From: Cyclobacteriaceae bacterium
GTDB taxonomy: Bacteria > Bacteroidota > Bacteroidia > Cytophagales > Cyclobacteriaceae
DNA length: 16,472 bases
Assembly (NCBI GenBank): GCA_009885605.1
Contig: VFKK01000120.1
Span: forward strand, 1 to 16,472
Direction: 5' to 3'
Positions within the stretch are counted from its first letter, which is position 1. Every line of letters begins with the position of its first letter. Position numbers and translations under genes: made by a program. The notes under the pieces are model-generated. The model was not told where the DNA came from. It worked only from the letters and a program-made list of their open reading frames with translations, and ran no database searches. This document shows, one piece after another, positions 1 through 6,890 of the stretch.

Positions 1-973
1 GAGGAATATTATCCATTCCGTCGTACCAATTGATGGTCAATGGTGGCATTGAGCCTCGCTCGGGGAATTTGAAAGCCAGTGTTGTAGAAGTCGGATAGAA
101 GAAATTATTGTGACCTGTAAGTTTCAGCGGTTCAACCTCATAAGGCAGACCCAATTCCAAAAATTCATGAGCCGTATCGATGATATGTGCTCCCCAATCT
201 CCTAACGCACCCATACCGAAATCGTACCAGCAGCGCCATTGACCGTTGTGAAAATCTTTGTTGAAGGAATGTGGCTGAGCCTGCGAAAGCCAGGTGTCCC
301 AATCCAACGTGGATGGGATAGTTTCACCTGCCGGAAAACGCTGAATATTGGTGTCCCAACCATGCCAACGCCTGCGACTGTTCATGTGGGCAGTAATTGC
401 AGTGACATCCTTGATGATTCCGGCTTCTTTCCAGGCTTTAAACTGGAAATAATTACCTTCGGAATGACCCTGATTTCCCATCTGGGTGACTTGCTTTGGG
501 TATTTCTTAGCTGCAGCCATCATCAAATCCACTTCTTGAAAAGTTCGAGCCATCGGCTTTTCGACATAGACATGTTTGCCCTCGGCCATCGCCAGCATGG
601 TCACGGGGAAGTGAGAAAAGTCAGGAGTGGCGATGCTCACTGCTTCAAATTCATTCCCGATCTCGTCAAACATCTTTCTGAAATCCTGGAATTTCTTTGC
701 ATTTGGAAACATATTTATGACTTCCAAAGTCTGCTTAGCGCCCATATCGACATCGCAAAGCGCTACGATATTGCACAGGCCGGTTTGATGTAATTGTTTT
801 ATGATTTCGTTTCCACGGTTTCCGATTCCGATGCAAGCCAGGTTGACTTTGTTGCTGGGTGCCACATAGCCCATGGACTTACCCAGGACAGAAGGGGATA
901 TTATTGTTAGTCCCGAAAGTCCAAAAGCTGCTGTAGCTCCGGTCTTGAGGAATTTTCGTCTGTTTGTATTCAT
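1..973 (-). CDS. Gfo/Idh/MocA family oxidoreductase, Tat-exported, 3'-truncated by window edge
   Basis: Reading leftward from the ATG at 973-971, 324 uninterrupted codons run off the left edge, so the C-terminus is missing. The N-terminus has a twin-arginine signal (NRRKFLKTG, residues 4-12, then a hydrophobic stretch to about 31), which implies export of a folded, cofactor-loaded enzyme. A Rossmann nucleotide-binding motif GIGNRG lies at 49-54. The EKP motif that is the hallmark of Gfo/Idh/MocA proteins is at 138-140 (VYVEKPMA). The GDWGAH motif at 258-263 is typical of the exported subgroup, its histidine usually lying near the active site. Family members use NAD(P) to oxidise or reduce sugar hydroxyls, and some are NAD-dependent glycosidases (GH109). 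The substrate cannot be read here. It is divergent from the PhyH-type gene at 1291, so the two may be regulated together. Family call is secure; substrate and catalytic mode are open. Confidence 0.93.
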   Translation of the reverse strand, partial: MNTNRRKFLKTGATAAFGLSGLTIISPSVLGKSMGYVAPSNKVNLACIGIGNRGNEIIKQLHQTGLCNIVALCDVDMGAKQTLEVINMFPNAKKFQDFRKMFDEIGNEFEAVSIATPDFSHFPVTMLAMAEGKHVYVEKPMARTFQEVDLMMAAAKKYPKQVTQMGNQGHSEGNYFQFKAWKEAGIIKDVTAITAHMNSRRRWHGWDTNIQRFPAGETIPSTLDWDTWLSQAQPHSFNKDFHNGQWRCWYDFGMGALGDWGAHIIDTAHEFLELGLPYEVEPLKLTGHNNFFYPTSTTLAFKFPERGSMPPLTINWYDGMDNIP

Positions 974-1290
974 TATTGGGTTGTTTTTGGGTTTAAGGAA
1001 AACCTTTCCAAGCCGTGGAAGCTAGTACAGGGAAATACTTAGCGAGTTAATTCTTCAACCCAATCTACTTATGAAAAGCCAGACTTCAGACAACCGATCC
1101 GGAAATCAACGGAAACGATCTCGGAAAAGAAATCCACTAACTGCATACCTTTCAGGACAAACTTTTCTTAAATTTCCTTTTCTCAATAAACCCAAGCCCT
1201 TGAAATGCCCGTGTTTTTTAAGGATTCCAAAGCAAGGTGAAAATCATACACGGGCATTCCATTAGACCTTTAAAAACAAATTTTATCCAA
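974..1290. promoter_or_regulatory. Divergent intergenic region between oxidoreductase and PhyH gene
   Basis: This 317-bp stretch separates two head-to-head genes and must hold both promoters. I found no exact match to the Bacteroidota promoter consensus (TTG plus TAnnTTTG) at a sensible spacing in either direction. The one clear structure is the 11-bp inverted repeat at 1204-1258. The 64-codon plus-strand frame at 1071-1265 is basic, low in complexity and resembles no family I know, so I treat the stretch as non-coding. Confidence 0.55.
1204..1258. repeat. Perfect 11-bp inverted repeat in the PhyH leader
   Basis: AATGCCCGTGT at 1204-1214 is exactly reverse-complemented by ACACGGGCATT at 1248-1258, with 33 bases between. 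It ends 32 bases before the ATG at 1291. It could be a looped operator or a hairpin in the mRNA leader. The right arm would fall inside the coding sequence if the GTG at 1237 were the start, which is one reason to prefer the ATG at 1291. No T-run follows, so it is not a factor-independent terminator. Confidence 0.6.
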
Positions 1291-2175
1291 ATGAAAGACC
1301 TGGCAGATTTTCACTCACCTATTTCGGATCTTTTTTCCCAACCCAAAACTTCACAAGACTGGGATCAATATAGACTCAGTGACGAACAGATAGCCTTTTT
1401 CAACGAAAATGGCTATCTGGCAGATGTCAAGCTTTTGGACAACACCCAAATTGAAGCATTGAAAAAGGCATTGGAGGAGGTGATGGATCCAAAGCACCCA
1501 TTGCATCATTTGTTTCATGAGTTTCACAGCAATGAATCGGGAGATCCGAACAAGGTTTTGTTCCATTCTTTAGGGCACTGGAGATTGGCGACAGCTTTTC
1601 ATGATGCGATCTGGAATCCTGCTTTTCGGATGGCCGCAAGCCAATTGCTGGGAAATAGGGCGGTGCGTTTTTGGCACGATCAGCTTTTCTGTAAACCCGC
1701 ACATCACGGGGGAAATGTGGCCTGGCATCAGGATTATTCCTACTGGACGAGGACGATCGCGATGCAGCATCTGACATGCTGGTGCGGTTTGGATGATGCA
1801 ACGGAGGAAAACGGTTGTCTCCAATATGTTCCCGGAAGTCATCGATGGGGATTGCTCGACAAACCTGCACTTGCCGGAGAAATGAACGGATTGATGGCAA
1901 TGATGACCGAGGAACAAAAAGCCGAATTCAAACCTGTGGCCATTCCGCTGAAAGCTGGTCATGCGGCATTTCATCATCCTTTGTTAGTGCATGGAAGTTT
2001 TGCCAATTATTCCGATCGGTCCAGAAAAGCCTTTGTGCTGAATGTATTTGCAGACGGAACCGTATCCGACACAGATGAGCCCTTACTTCAAGGAGTGCCT
2101 GTGATTCCTAAAGGTGAAAAAATGGGAGGTAAGTTTTTTCCGCTGATTTTTGATCCGGGGAAATTGGAAGATTGA
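1291..2175 (+). CDS. Phytanoyl-CoA dioxygenase (PhyH) family Fe(II)/2-oxoglutarate oxygenase
   Basis: A 294-residue soluble protein with no signal peptide. The double-stranded beta-helix iron site is complete: HxD at H146/D148 (AWHQD), the distal histidine H234 (PLLVHGS) and the 2-oxoglutarate-binding arginine R245, eleven residues after it. That spacing equals the H264/R275 spacing of human phytanoyl-CoA hydroxylase. A conserved segment at 176-186 (CLQYVPGSHRW) precedes the distal ligand. Bacterial relatives hydroxylate varied small molecules (lipids, amino acids, natural products), and true phytanoyl-CoA activity is unlikely to be the rule. An in-frame GTG at 1237 would add 18 residues unlike family N-termini and would overlap the inverted repeat, so I start at the ATG at 1291. 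It is divergent from the Gfo/Idh/MocA gene; PhyH genes often sit beside such oxidoreductases in Bacteroidota and Planctomycetes. Substrate unknown. Confidence 0.9.
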   Translation: MKDLADFHSPISDLFSQPKTSQDWDQYRLSDEQIAFFNENGYLADVKLLDNTQIEALKKALEEVMDPKHPLHHLFHEFHSNESGDPNKVLFHSLGHWRLATAFHDAIWNPAFRMAASQLLGNRAVRFWHDQLFCKPAHHGGNVAWHQDYSYWTRTIAMQHLTCWCGLDDATEENGCLQYVPGSHRWGLLDKPALAGEMNGLMAMMTEEQKAEFKPVAIPLKAGHAAFHHPLLVHGSFANYSDRSRKAFVLNVFADGTVSDTDEPLLQGVPVIPKGEKMGGKFFPLIFDPGKLED

Positions 2176-2200
2176 AAAATTGAAAGACTTGAAAATTGAG
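2163..2200. repeat. Short TTGAAA direct repeats at the PhyH stop codon
   Basis: TTGAAA occurs at 2172-2177, 2180-2185 and 2189-2194, at 8-9 base intervals, followed by a degenerate copy, with the stop codon of the PhyH gene inside the first copy. This is low-complexity tailing of a kind seen between genes in Bacteroidota. I assign it no function. Confidence 0.35.
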
Positions 2201-2294
2201 TTCCAAGGTTGGAAGGTTGTAAAGAGCTAAGGTTAGGTCTTCTTCACCATTCGGAGTTCGTTATTCGATATGATTCTATTGGAAAATTGGTTTA

Positions 2295-2302
2295 TAGATT
2301 TG
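2295..2302 (+). promoter_or_regulatory. Possible -7 element (TAGATTTG) upstream of DUF808 gene
   Basis: TAGATTTG matches the Bacteroidota -7 consensus TAnnTTTG exactly, about 130 bases before the ATG at 2433. No good TTG-type -33 element is visible 19-21 bases upstream, so this is a weak candidate only. Confidence 0.2.
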
Positions 2303-2432
2303 CAGGCAGAGAAGCAGACTAAATTGATCATGACATTTCACTACCAGGTACTTTTTACAAATTTCTTGTACTTTTAGAATTCCCGCCTACATCAAATTTC
2401 AGACTTCATATTTCATCCTTCTTACTTAAAAA

Positions 2433-3302
2433 ATGGCTTCAGGATTATTTGCATTATTGGATGACATCGCAGCTTTGATGGACGATGTGGCAGTGATGAG
2501 TAAAGTGGCGGCAAAGAAAACCGCCGGAATATTAGGGGATGATCTGGCAGTAAATGCTGAAAAAGCCTCTGGCTTCGTCTCTGATCGGGAGCTTCCTGTC
2601 CTCTGGGCGATTTCTAAAGGTTCCCTTCTGAACAAAGTGATCATTCTTCCGGTCGCATTTCTTTTAAGTGCCTTTTTGCCTGCAGCGGTAACCATTATTC
2701 TGGTGATAGGTGCGTTGTATTTAGCTTTTGAGGGTGCAGAAAAGATCTTCGAATATCTGGTGCCTCATCCAAAAGAATCCCTGGTAAAGTTGGATGCAGA
2801 CATCACCGAGGAGCAAATTTTGGCTTTGGAAAAGCAGAAAATCAAATCAGCCATTACGACAGATTTTATCCTTTCGGTAGAGATTGTCATCATTGCGCTG
2901 GGAACAGTGGCAGATGAACCCTTACTCAAACAAATTCTTGTTGTTTCGGTGATTGCGTTGATAGCAACGGTAGGAGTCTATGGAATCGTTGGTCTGATCG
3001 TTCGGATGGATGAGTTTGGGTTGCGCCTGATTGCGCTCAACGATAAGGTGGACAGCTTTTCGGATAAAATTGGGAAGATTCTGGTTGGCGCTCTGCCTGT
3101 TTTGATCCGAACACTCGCTTTCGTCGGAACTATTGCTTTGTTGCTGGTAGCGGGGGGAATTTTTGCCCATAATCTTGAGTTTTTTCATCACCTTCTTCCC
3201 ACTTGGCCGGCTATTATCAAAGAATTTCTGATCGGTCTGGGAGTTGGTTTAGCGGTATTGGTTCCGTTCCTTATTTTCAAGCAAATTCGAAAGAAAACCT
3301 GA
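2433..3302 (+). CDS. DUF808 (YedI-like) inner-membrane protein
   Basis: A 289-residue protein of the usual family length. The diagnostic N-terminus is a soluble helical segment rich in D and K (LLDDIAALMDDVAVMSKVAA at 8-27, then KKTAGILGDDLAVNAEKA), with DRELPVLWAISKGSLLNK at 51-68. Hydrophobic helices follow at about 69-100, 143-160, 166-190, 215-242 and 262-284. Escherichia coli YedI is the best-known relative and has no established function. The start at 2433 gives the canonical MASGLFALLDD opening. It lies 257 bases after the PhyH gene and 467 bases before susC, so it is probably its own transcription unit and need not share their role. Family call is strong; function is unknown. Confidence 0.92.
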   Translation: MASGLFALLDDIAALMDDVAVMSKVAAKKTAGILGDDLAVNAEKASGFVSDRELPVLWAISKGSLLNKVIILPVAFLLSAFLPAAVTIILVIGALYLAFEGAEKIFEYLVPHPKESLVKLDADITEEQILALEKQKIKSAITTDFILSVEIVIIALGTVADEPLLKQILVVSVIALIATVGVYGIVGLIVRMDEFGLRLIALNDKVDSFSDKIGKILVGALPVLIRTLAFVGTIALLLVAGGIFAHNLEFFHHLLPTWPAIIKEFLIGLGVGLAVLVPFLIFKQIRKKT

Positions 3303-3577
3303 CGTTTCGACTCTTTTAGAATGTATTGGATATGGAATAAGATCCTACGCGGAGAAGCTAATTCCTCATGGAGTTCTTACCGACTCAAAGGTGAGAAAAC
3401 AGACATCTATTTTATTCGTTGTTATTTGGTCTAAAAAATTCATAAAAAAATCAAATTTCTAGTTTTATAATAAAAAAAGAATTTAAATATTAAAAAGCCC
3501 TGTCAGTCTAAATATTTTCATTTGTAATTTATTTATTTTTTTATTATAATATAATCAATAAATTATGAGACTTTTTG

Positions 3578-3600
3578 TAGTAATATTTTATGTATTACTA
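3578..3600. repeat. 8-bp perfect inverted repeat
   Basis: TAGTAATA at 3578-3585 and its exact complement TATTACTA at 3593-3600 flank a 7-base spacer. It may be an operator-like dyad. In DNA this AT-rich a chance occurrence is quite possible. Confidence 0.4.
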
Positions 3601-3603
3601 ATC

Positions 3604-3627
3604 AATTCATTAGTGTTTAAATGAATT
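3604..3627. repeat. Second 8-bp perfect inverted repeat
   Basis: AATTCATT at 3604-3611 and AATGAATT at 3620-3627 are exact complements with an 8-base spacer, only three bases after the preceding dyad. The pairing of two dyads of similar geometry is more notable than either alone. Confidence 0.4.
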
Positions 3628-3662
3628 TTTTGAATCTTATTATTGATAAAAATACAATTAGA

Positions 3663-3715
3663 GTCCTGTTCTATCCTGTTGATTTTCATATTATTTTCTC
3701 AGGATGCTACAGGAT
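3663..3715. promoter_or_regulatory. Symmetrical TCCTGT array, candidate regulator site of susC
   Basis: The plus strand at 3663-3678 and the minus strand at 3715-3700 both read nTCCTGTnnnATCCTG. Each arm therefore holds two direct copies of TCCTG ten bases apart, about one helical turn, and the arms face each other across 21 bases. Within this, TATCCTGT (3672-3679) and ACAGGATA (3709-3716) form a perfect 8-bp dyad. The array ends 54 bases before the susC ATG, so it may overlap or flank the promoter. The geometry suits a dimer or tetramer of a DNA-binding regulator, which is inferred. Confidence 0.55.
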
Positions 3716-3725
3716 ACCTACTAAT

Positions 3726-3751
3726 AATTCGTTTAATTAATTCGTATAATT
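3726..3751. repeat. 13-bp tandem direct repeat before susC
   Basis: AATTCGTTTAATT (3726-3738) is followed at once by AATTCGTATAATT (3739-3751), 12 of 13 identical. It lies 18-44 bases upstream of the ATG, where the untranslated leader or core promoter should be. Confidence 0.5.
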
Positions 3752-3769
3752 AAAATAACCCAAAATTAT

Positions 3770-6700
3770 ATGTTCAAAAATTTCTACATCAATAAAAGGA
3801 CCTATTTTATTTGGTTCTTTTGCAGTTTGTTCTTTCTCAGCTTTTTTGCTCAAGGTCAAAATTCTCTTGTAAAAGGGATAGTAACTTTTGGTGCGCAAAA
3901 AGAACCCGTTCCCGGCGCATTGGTCATTATTAAAGGGACGCAGCGGGGAGGCGTTACTGATAATGACGGAGCTTTTGCTATTGATGCAAAATCAGGAGAA
4001 GTATTAGTTATAAGTTTTATTGGATTTCAAAGTAAAGAGGTAACTATCCAAAACATCACAGATGTCATTCAAGTGTCATTAGATGTAAATGAAGCAGAAC
4101 TTGAGGAAGTGATTGTCGTTGGGTATGGAACTCAAAAGAAGACCGACATGACTGGTGCTGTTGGATCTGTTGGCGAAGATTTGCTTAAAGAACGTCCATC
4201 TGCATCACTTAATCAGGCTCTTTCTGGCCGGGTACAGGGGGTAAACGTTTCAGTTAATTCAGGAAGACCTGGAGGTCGAGCAAACATAAGAATCAGAGGA
4301 AATACCTCGGTCAGTATTTCTAATGATCCGCTTTATGTAATTGATGGAGTAATTCTTCACTCTACAGGCTTGGCAAACGGTAGTTCGCCTATCGATTTCA
4401 TTAATCCGAATGATATTGCATCTATTGAAGTGCTAAAAGATGCTTCAGCCACTGCCATATATGGTGCTCGAGGAGCTAACGGTGTAATTTTAGTGACTAC
4501 AAAAAGAGGAAGTAAAACTGGTGGCACCATAAGCTACGATGTTGACTTTAGCGTCGGAGTATTGCCGGAAAAAATCCCTTTACTTAATTCAAAAGAATTC
4601 CTTGCGACTGAAGATTTAGCTTATCAAAATGCAAAAAAATATGACCCAAATGGCTGGGCTAACGGAATTTACAAAGATCCTAAACTAAAGAGAACCAATC
4701 CTAAGCTCTTTGATGCCAGCGGTAATCCGCTTTATGATACAGATTGGCAGGACGAATCGTTCCAACAAGCATTCACTCAAAATCATCAATTAGCTTTTAC
4801 GGGTGGTAATGCCGATGATAACTATGGAGTTTATTTAGGATATAGAGATGAAGAAGGCTTGATGAAAGAATCTTGGCTTAAGCGATATTCTGCAAGATTT
4901 GTGTTTGACAGTCAAATAAAAAAATGGGTTAAAGTTGGTGGAGTTTTAAGCTACAATGACCAGAAAGAGAATCAAGTTGACCCACTCGGTAGTGGTGGAA
5001 TTATTGCCATGCGTCAGGTTCTGGAGGCTTTGCCTATAATTCCTGTTCGCTATCCTGATGGTAATTGGGCTGGAAATGAAGATTATCCGGGAATGGAAGG
5101 TGGCAATAATCCTTTGCATGTTGCCAAGGAACGAATTTATAATGTTGGAACTCAATCTATTATTGGGAATATTTACGCAAATCTATTTTTGGCTAAGGGG
5201 TTAGAATTCAGGTCTACGGTTTCAACCAATATAATAAACCAAAGAGTGGATTACTACGGAGGTAGAGCGTTGAACTACATCGCTAGAAATCAAGGTGGAG
5301 ATGCATCAATCACTAATGATAGGCTCAACTCTTGGCAGTTTGAAAACTACTTGACTTACGTTAAGGAGTTCAATGAAAAGCACTCACTCAATGCGATGTT
5401 AGGTCTTTCCTGGCAGCACGTAGATAGGTTCAATTCCACTGCAAGAGCACAAAATTTCCAGGACGATTTTTTTATGTTTAACAACCTGGGTAGTGGAGCA
5501 ACCGCAATTCAACCAGTTTCCAATAGTGTCGCGTATGGTTTGAATTCATATTTCACCAGATTGAATTATAGCTACAATCAGAAGTACCTCTTTACTCTGA
5601 CAGGAAGGGTAGATGGTTCTTCAAAATTCGGTGAAGCCAATCGCTATGCGTTTTTCCCATCTGCAGCGTTTGGCTGGAGAGTTTCTGAGGAAGATTTCCT
5701 AAAAGGAAGTGAATTAATTTCCAATCTTAAATTGAGAACAAGTTATGGACAAACAGGAAACTCAGAGATCACAGCCTATCAAGCTTCAGCAGGAATGGGT
5801 AATTATTCAGTCATTTTCAATAATCAAAGACAAATCGGAATCGGAGTCAGCAGATTGGCAAATCCAGATTTGAGATGGGAAAAAACCTCTCAATTTGATA
5901 TTGGAGCAGAAATAGGCTTTCTTCAAAACAGAGTTACGTTTGAAATTGACTTGTATAGAAAGCTTACTGAGGATATGTTACTAAGTGCTCCCGTTCCATC
6001 AAGCAGCGGCTACACCACAGTAAGTAAAAATGTCGGGAGCATGGAAAATAAGGGTATAGAAATCGCACTGAATACGGTAAATATTGAGAGAAATGATTTT
6101 AGCTGGAATACAACCATCAATTTTTCTTTTAACAAGAATCAAGTAATTGATTTGGCAGGTGGAGCCGACATTTTCCTTGGTTCCACAATTGTGAGAAAAG
6201 GGGAGCCGGTAGGATCTTTTTTTGGCTTCGTTCATGAAGGAACTTGGAGCACAAGTGAGGAATCACTGGCATCAAAGTACAAAAAGAGGCCTGGAGATGT
6301 TAAATATCGAGATGTGAATAACGATGGAGCTATCAATGATGCCGACCGGGTAATTATTGGAAAAGGTATTCCCGATGGATTTGGCACATTCTACAATAGT
6401 TTAACCTATAAGAATTTTGATCTGATTGTAGATATCCAATACACATTTGGTAATGATGTATTGTTCAGAAGTAAGCATTCCGCGGAAGATCGCACAGGTA
6501 TTGCCAATAGCTTCAAAACGGTATTAAATGCCTGGACACCTGAAAACCAAAACACCAATATTGCGCAAATTCGACCATTAACTGCTGGTTATAACACCAA
6601 TAATGATACGGATCGAGTACAAGATGGATCGTTTATAAGGGGAAGGAACCTAATGCTGGCCTATAATTTTGCGCCAGAAGTATTGGAAAGATGGAAAGTA

Positions 6701-6868
6701 GGTAGAATTCGAACATTTTTCTCAGTACAGAATTTCTTCCTCTCCACTAAGTTCCAAGGATATGATCCTGAAGTATCTACTTCCGGCGCTGCATTTGATC
6801 AGGGTGTGGATCTTTATTCCTATCCAAAACCTCGTGTATTTATGCTAGGTCTAAATATTAGTTTGTAA
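3770..6868 (+). CDS. SusC/RagA family TonB-linked outer-membrane transporter
   Basis: A 1032-residue protein. A signal peptide covers about 1-30 (hydrophobic core followed by FFAQGQ). A carboxypeptidase-regulatory-like domain at about 33-107 leads to the SusC signature EEVIVVGYGTQ at 112-122. A TonB plug at about 124-246 (with LYVIDGV and SIEVLKDASATAIYGARGAN) precedes the beta-barrel. The barrel contains an acidic loop DVNNDGAINDADR from residue 848 that resembles a calcium-binding EF-hand, common in this family. The protein ends in the usual aromatic/hydrophobic barrel tail (PRVFMLGLNISL). It imports a ligand presented by its SusD partner using proton-motive force relayed by TonB. No STN domain lies before the regulatory-like domain, so ECF-sigma/anti-sigma signalling through this protein is not expected. 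Sequence here is clearly AT-richer than neighbouring genes, with many AGA and AAT codons. The ligand cannot be deduced. Confidence 0.97.
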   Translation: MFKNFYINKRTYFIWFFCSLFFLSFFAQGQNSLVKGIVTFGAQKEPVPGALVIIKGTQRGGVTDNDGAFAIDAKSGEVLVISFIGFQSKEVTIQNITDVIQVSLDVNEAELEEVIVVGYGTQKKTDMTGAVGSVGEDLLKERPSASLNQALSGRVQGVNVSVNSGRPGGRANIRIRGNTSVSISNDPLYVIDGVILHSTGLANGSSPIDFINPNDIASIEVLKDASATAIYGARGANGVILVTTKRGSKTGGTISYDVDFSVGVLPEKIPLLNSKEFLATEDLAYQNAKKYDPNGWANGIYKDPKLKRTNPKLFDASGNPLYDTDWQDESFQQAFTQNHQLAFTGGNADDNYGVYLGYRDEEGLMKESWLKRYSARFVFDSQIKKWVKVGGVLSYNDQKENQVDPLGSGGIIAMRQVLEALPIIPVRYPDGNWAGNEDYPGMEGGNNPLHVAKERIYNVGTQSIIGNIYANLFLAKGLEFRSTVSTNIINQRVDYYGGRALNYIARNQGGDASITNDRLNSWQFENYLTYVKEFNEKHSLNAMLGLSWQHVDRFNSTARAQNFQDDFFMFNNLGSGATAIQPVSNSVAYGLNSYFTRLNYSYNQKYLFTLTGRVDGSSKFGEANRYAFFPSAAFGWRVSEEDFLKGSELISNLKLRTSYGQTGNSEITAYQASAGMGNYSVIFNNQRQIGIGVSRLANPDLRWEKTSQFDIGAEIGFLQNRVTFEIDLYRKLTEDMLLSAPVPSSSGYTTVSKNVGSMENKGIEIALNTVNIERNDFSWNTTINFSFNKNQVIDLAGGADIFLGSTIVRKGEPVGSFFGFVHEGTWSTSEESLASKYKKRPGDVKYRDVNNDGAINDADRVIIGKGIPDGFGTFYNSLTYKNFDLIVDIQYTFGNDVLFRSKHSAEDRTGIANSFKTVLNAWTPENQNTNIAQIRPLTAGYNTNNDTDRVQDGSFIRGRNLMLAYNFAPEVLERWKVGRIRTFFSVQNFFLSTKFQGYDPEVSTSGAAFDQGVDLYSYPKPRVFMLGLNISL

Positions 6869-6890
6869 TCCTCAACCATATCAAAGAATT

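Larger units (their letters stand above)
3303..3769. promoter_or_regulatory. AT-rich susC leader with several symmetrical motifs
   Basis: This 467-bp gap is far richer in A+T than the genes to its left. It contains two adjacent perfect 8-bp inverted repeats (3578-3600 and 3604-3627), a symmetrical array of TCCTG motifs (3663-3715) and a 13-bp tandem repeat (3726-3751) ending 18 bases before the susC ATG. These are listed separately. No TAnnTTTG-type -7 element stands out. A 37-codon frame at 3321-3434 resembles nothing I know. Confidence 0.6.

Noticed and set aside
239..793. Long plus-strand open frame (184 codons)
   Set aside because: It lies antisense to the Gfo/Idh/MocA gene, whose reading frame shows clear family motifs; the plus-strand product has no recognisable pattern.
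1071..1265. 64-codon plus-strand frame upstream of the PhyH gene
   Set aside because: Basic, low-complexity product with no family resemblance; it overlaps the inverted repeat and sits in the leader.
1237..1290. GTG start giving an 18-residue extension of the PhyH protein
   Set aside because: The extension resembles no family N-terminus, and the right arm of the 11-bp inverted repeat would be coding. The ATG at 1291 is preferred.
3321..3434. 37-codon plus-strand frame after DUF808
   Set aside because: No recognisable sequence, no clear initiation signal, surrounded by AT-rich non-coding DNA; too little to call a gene.
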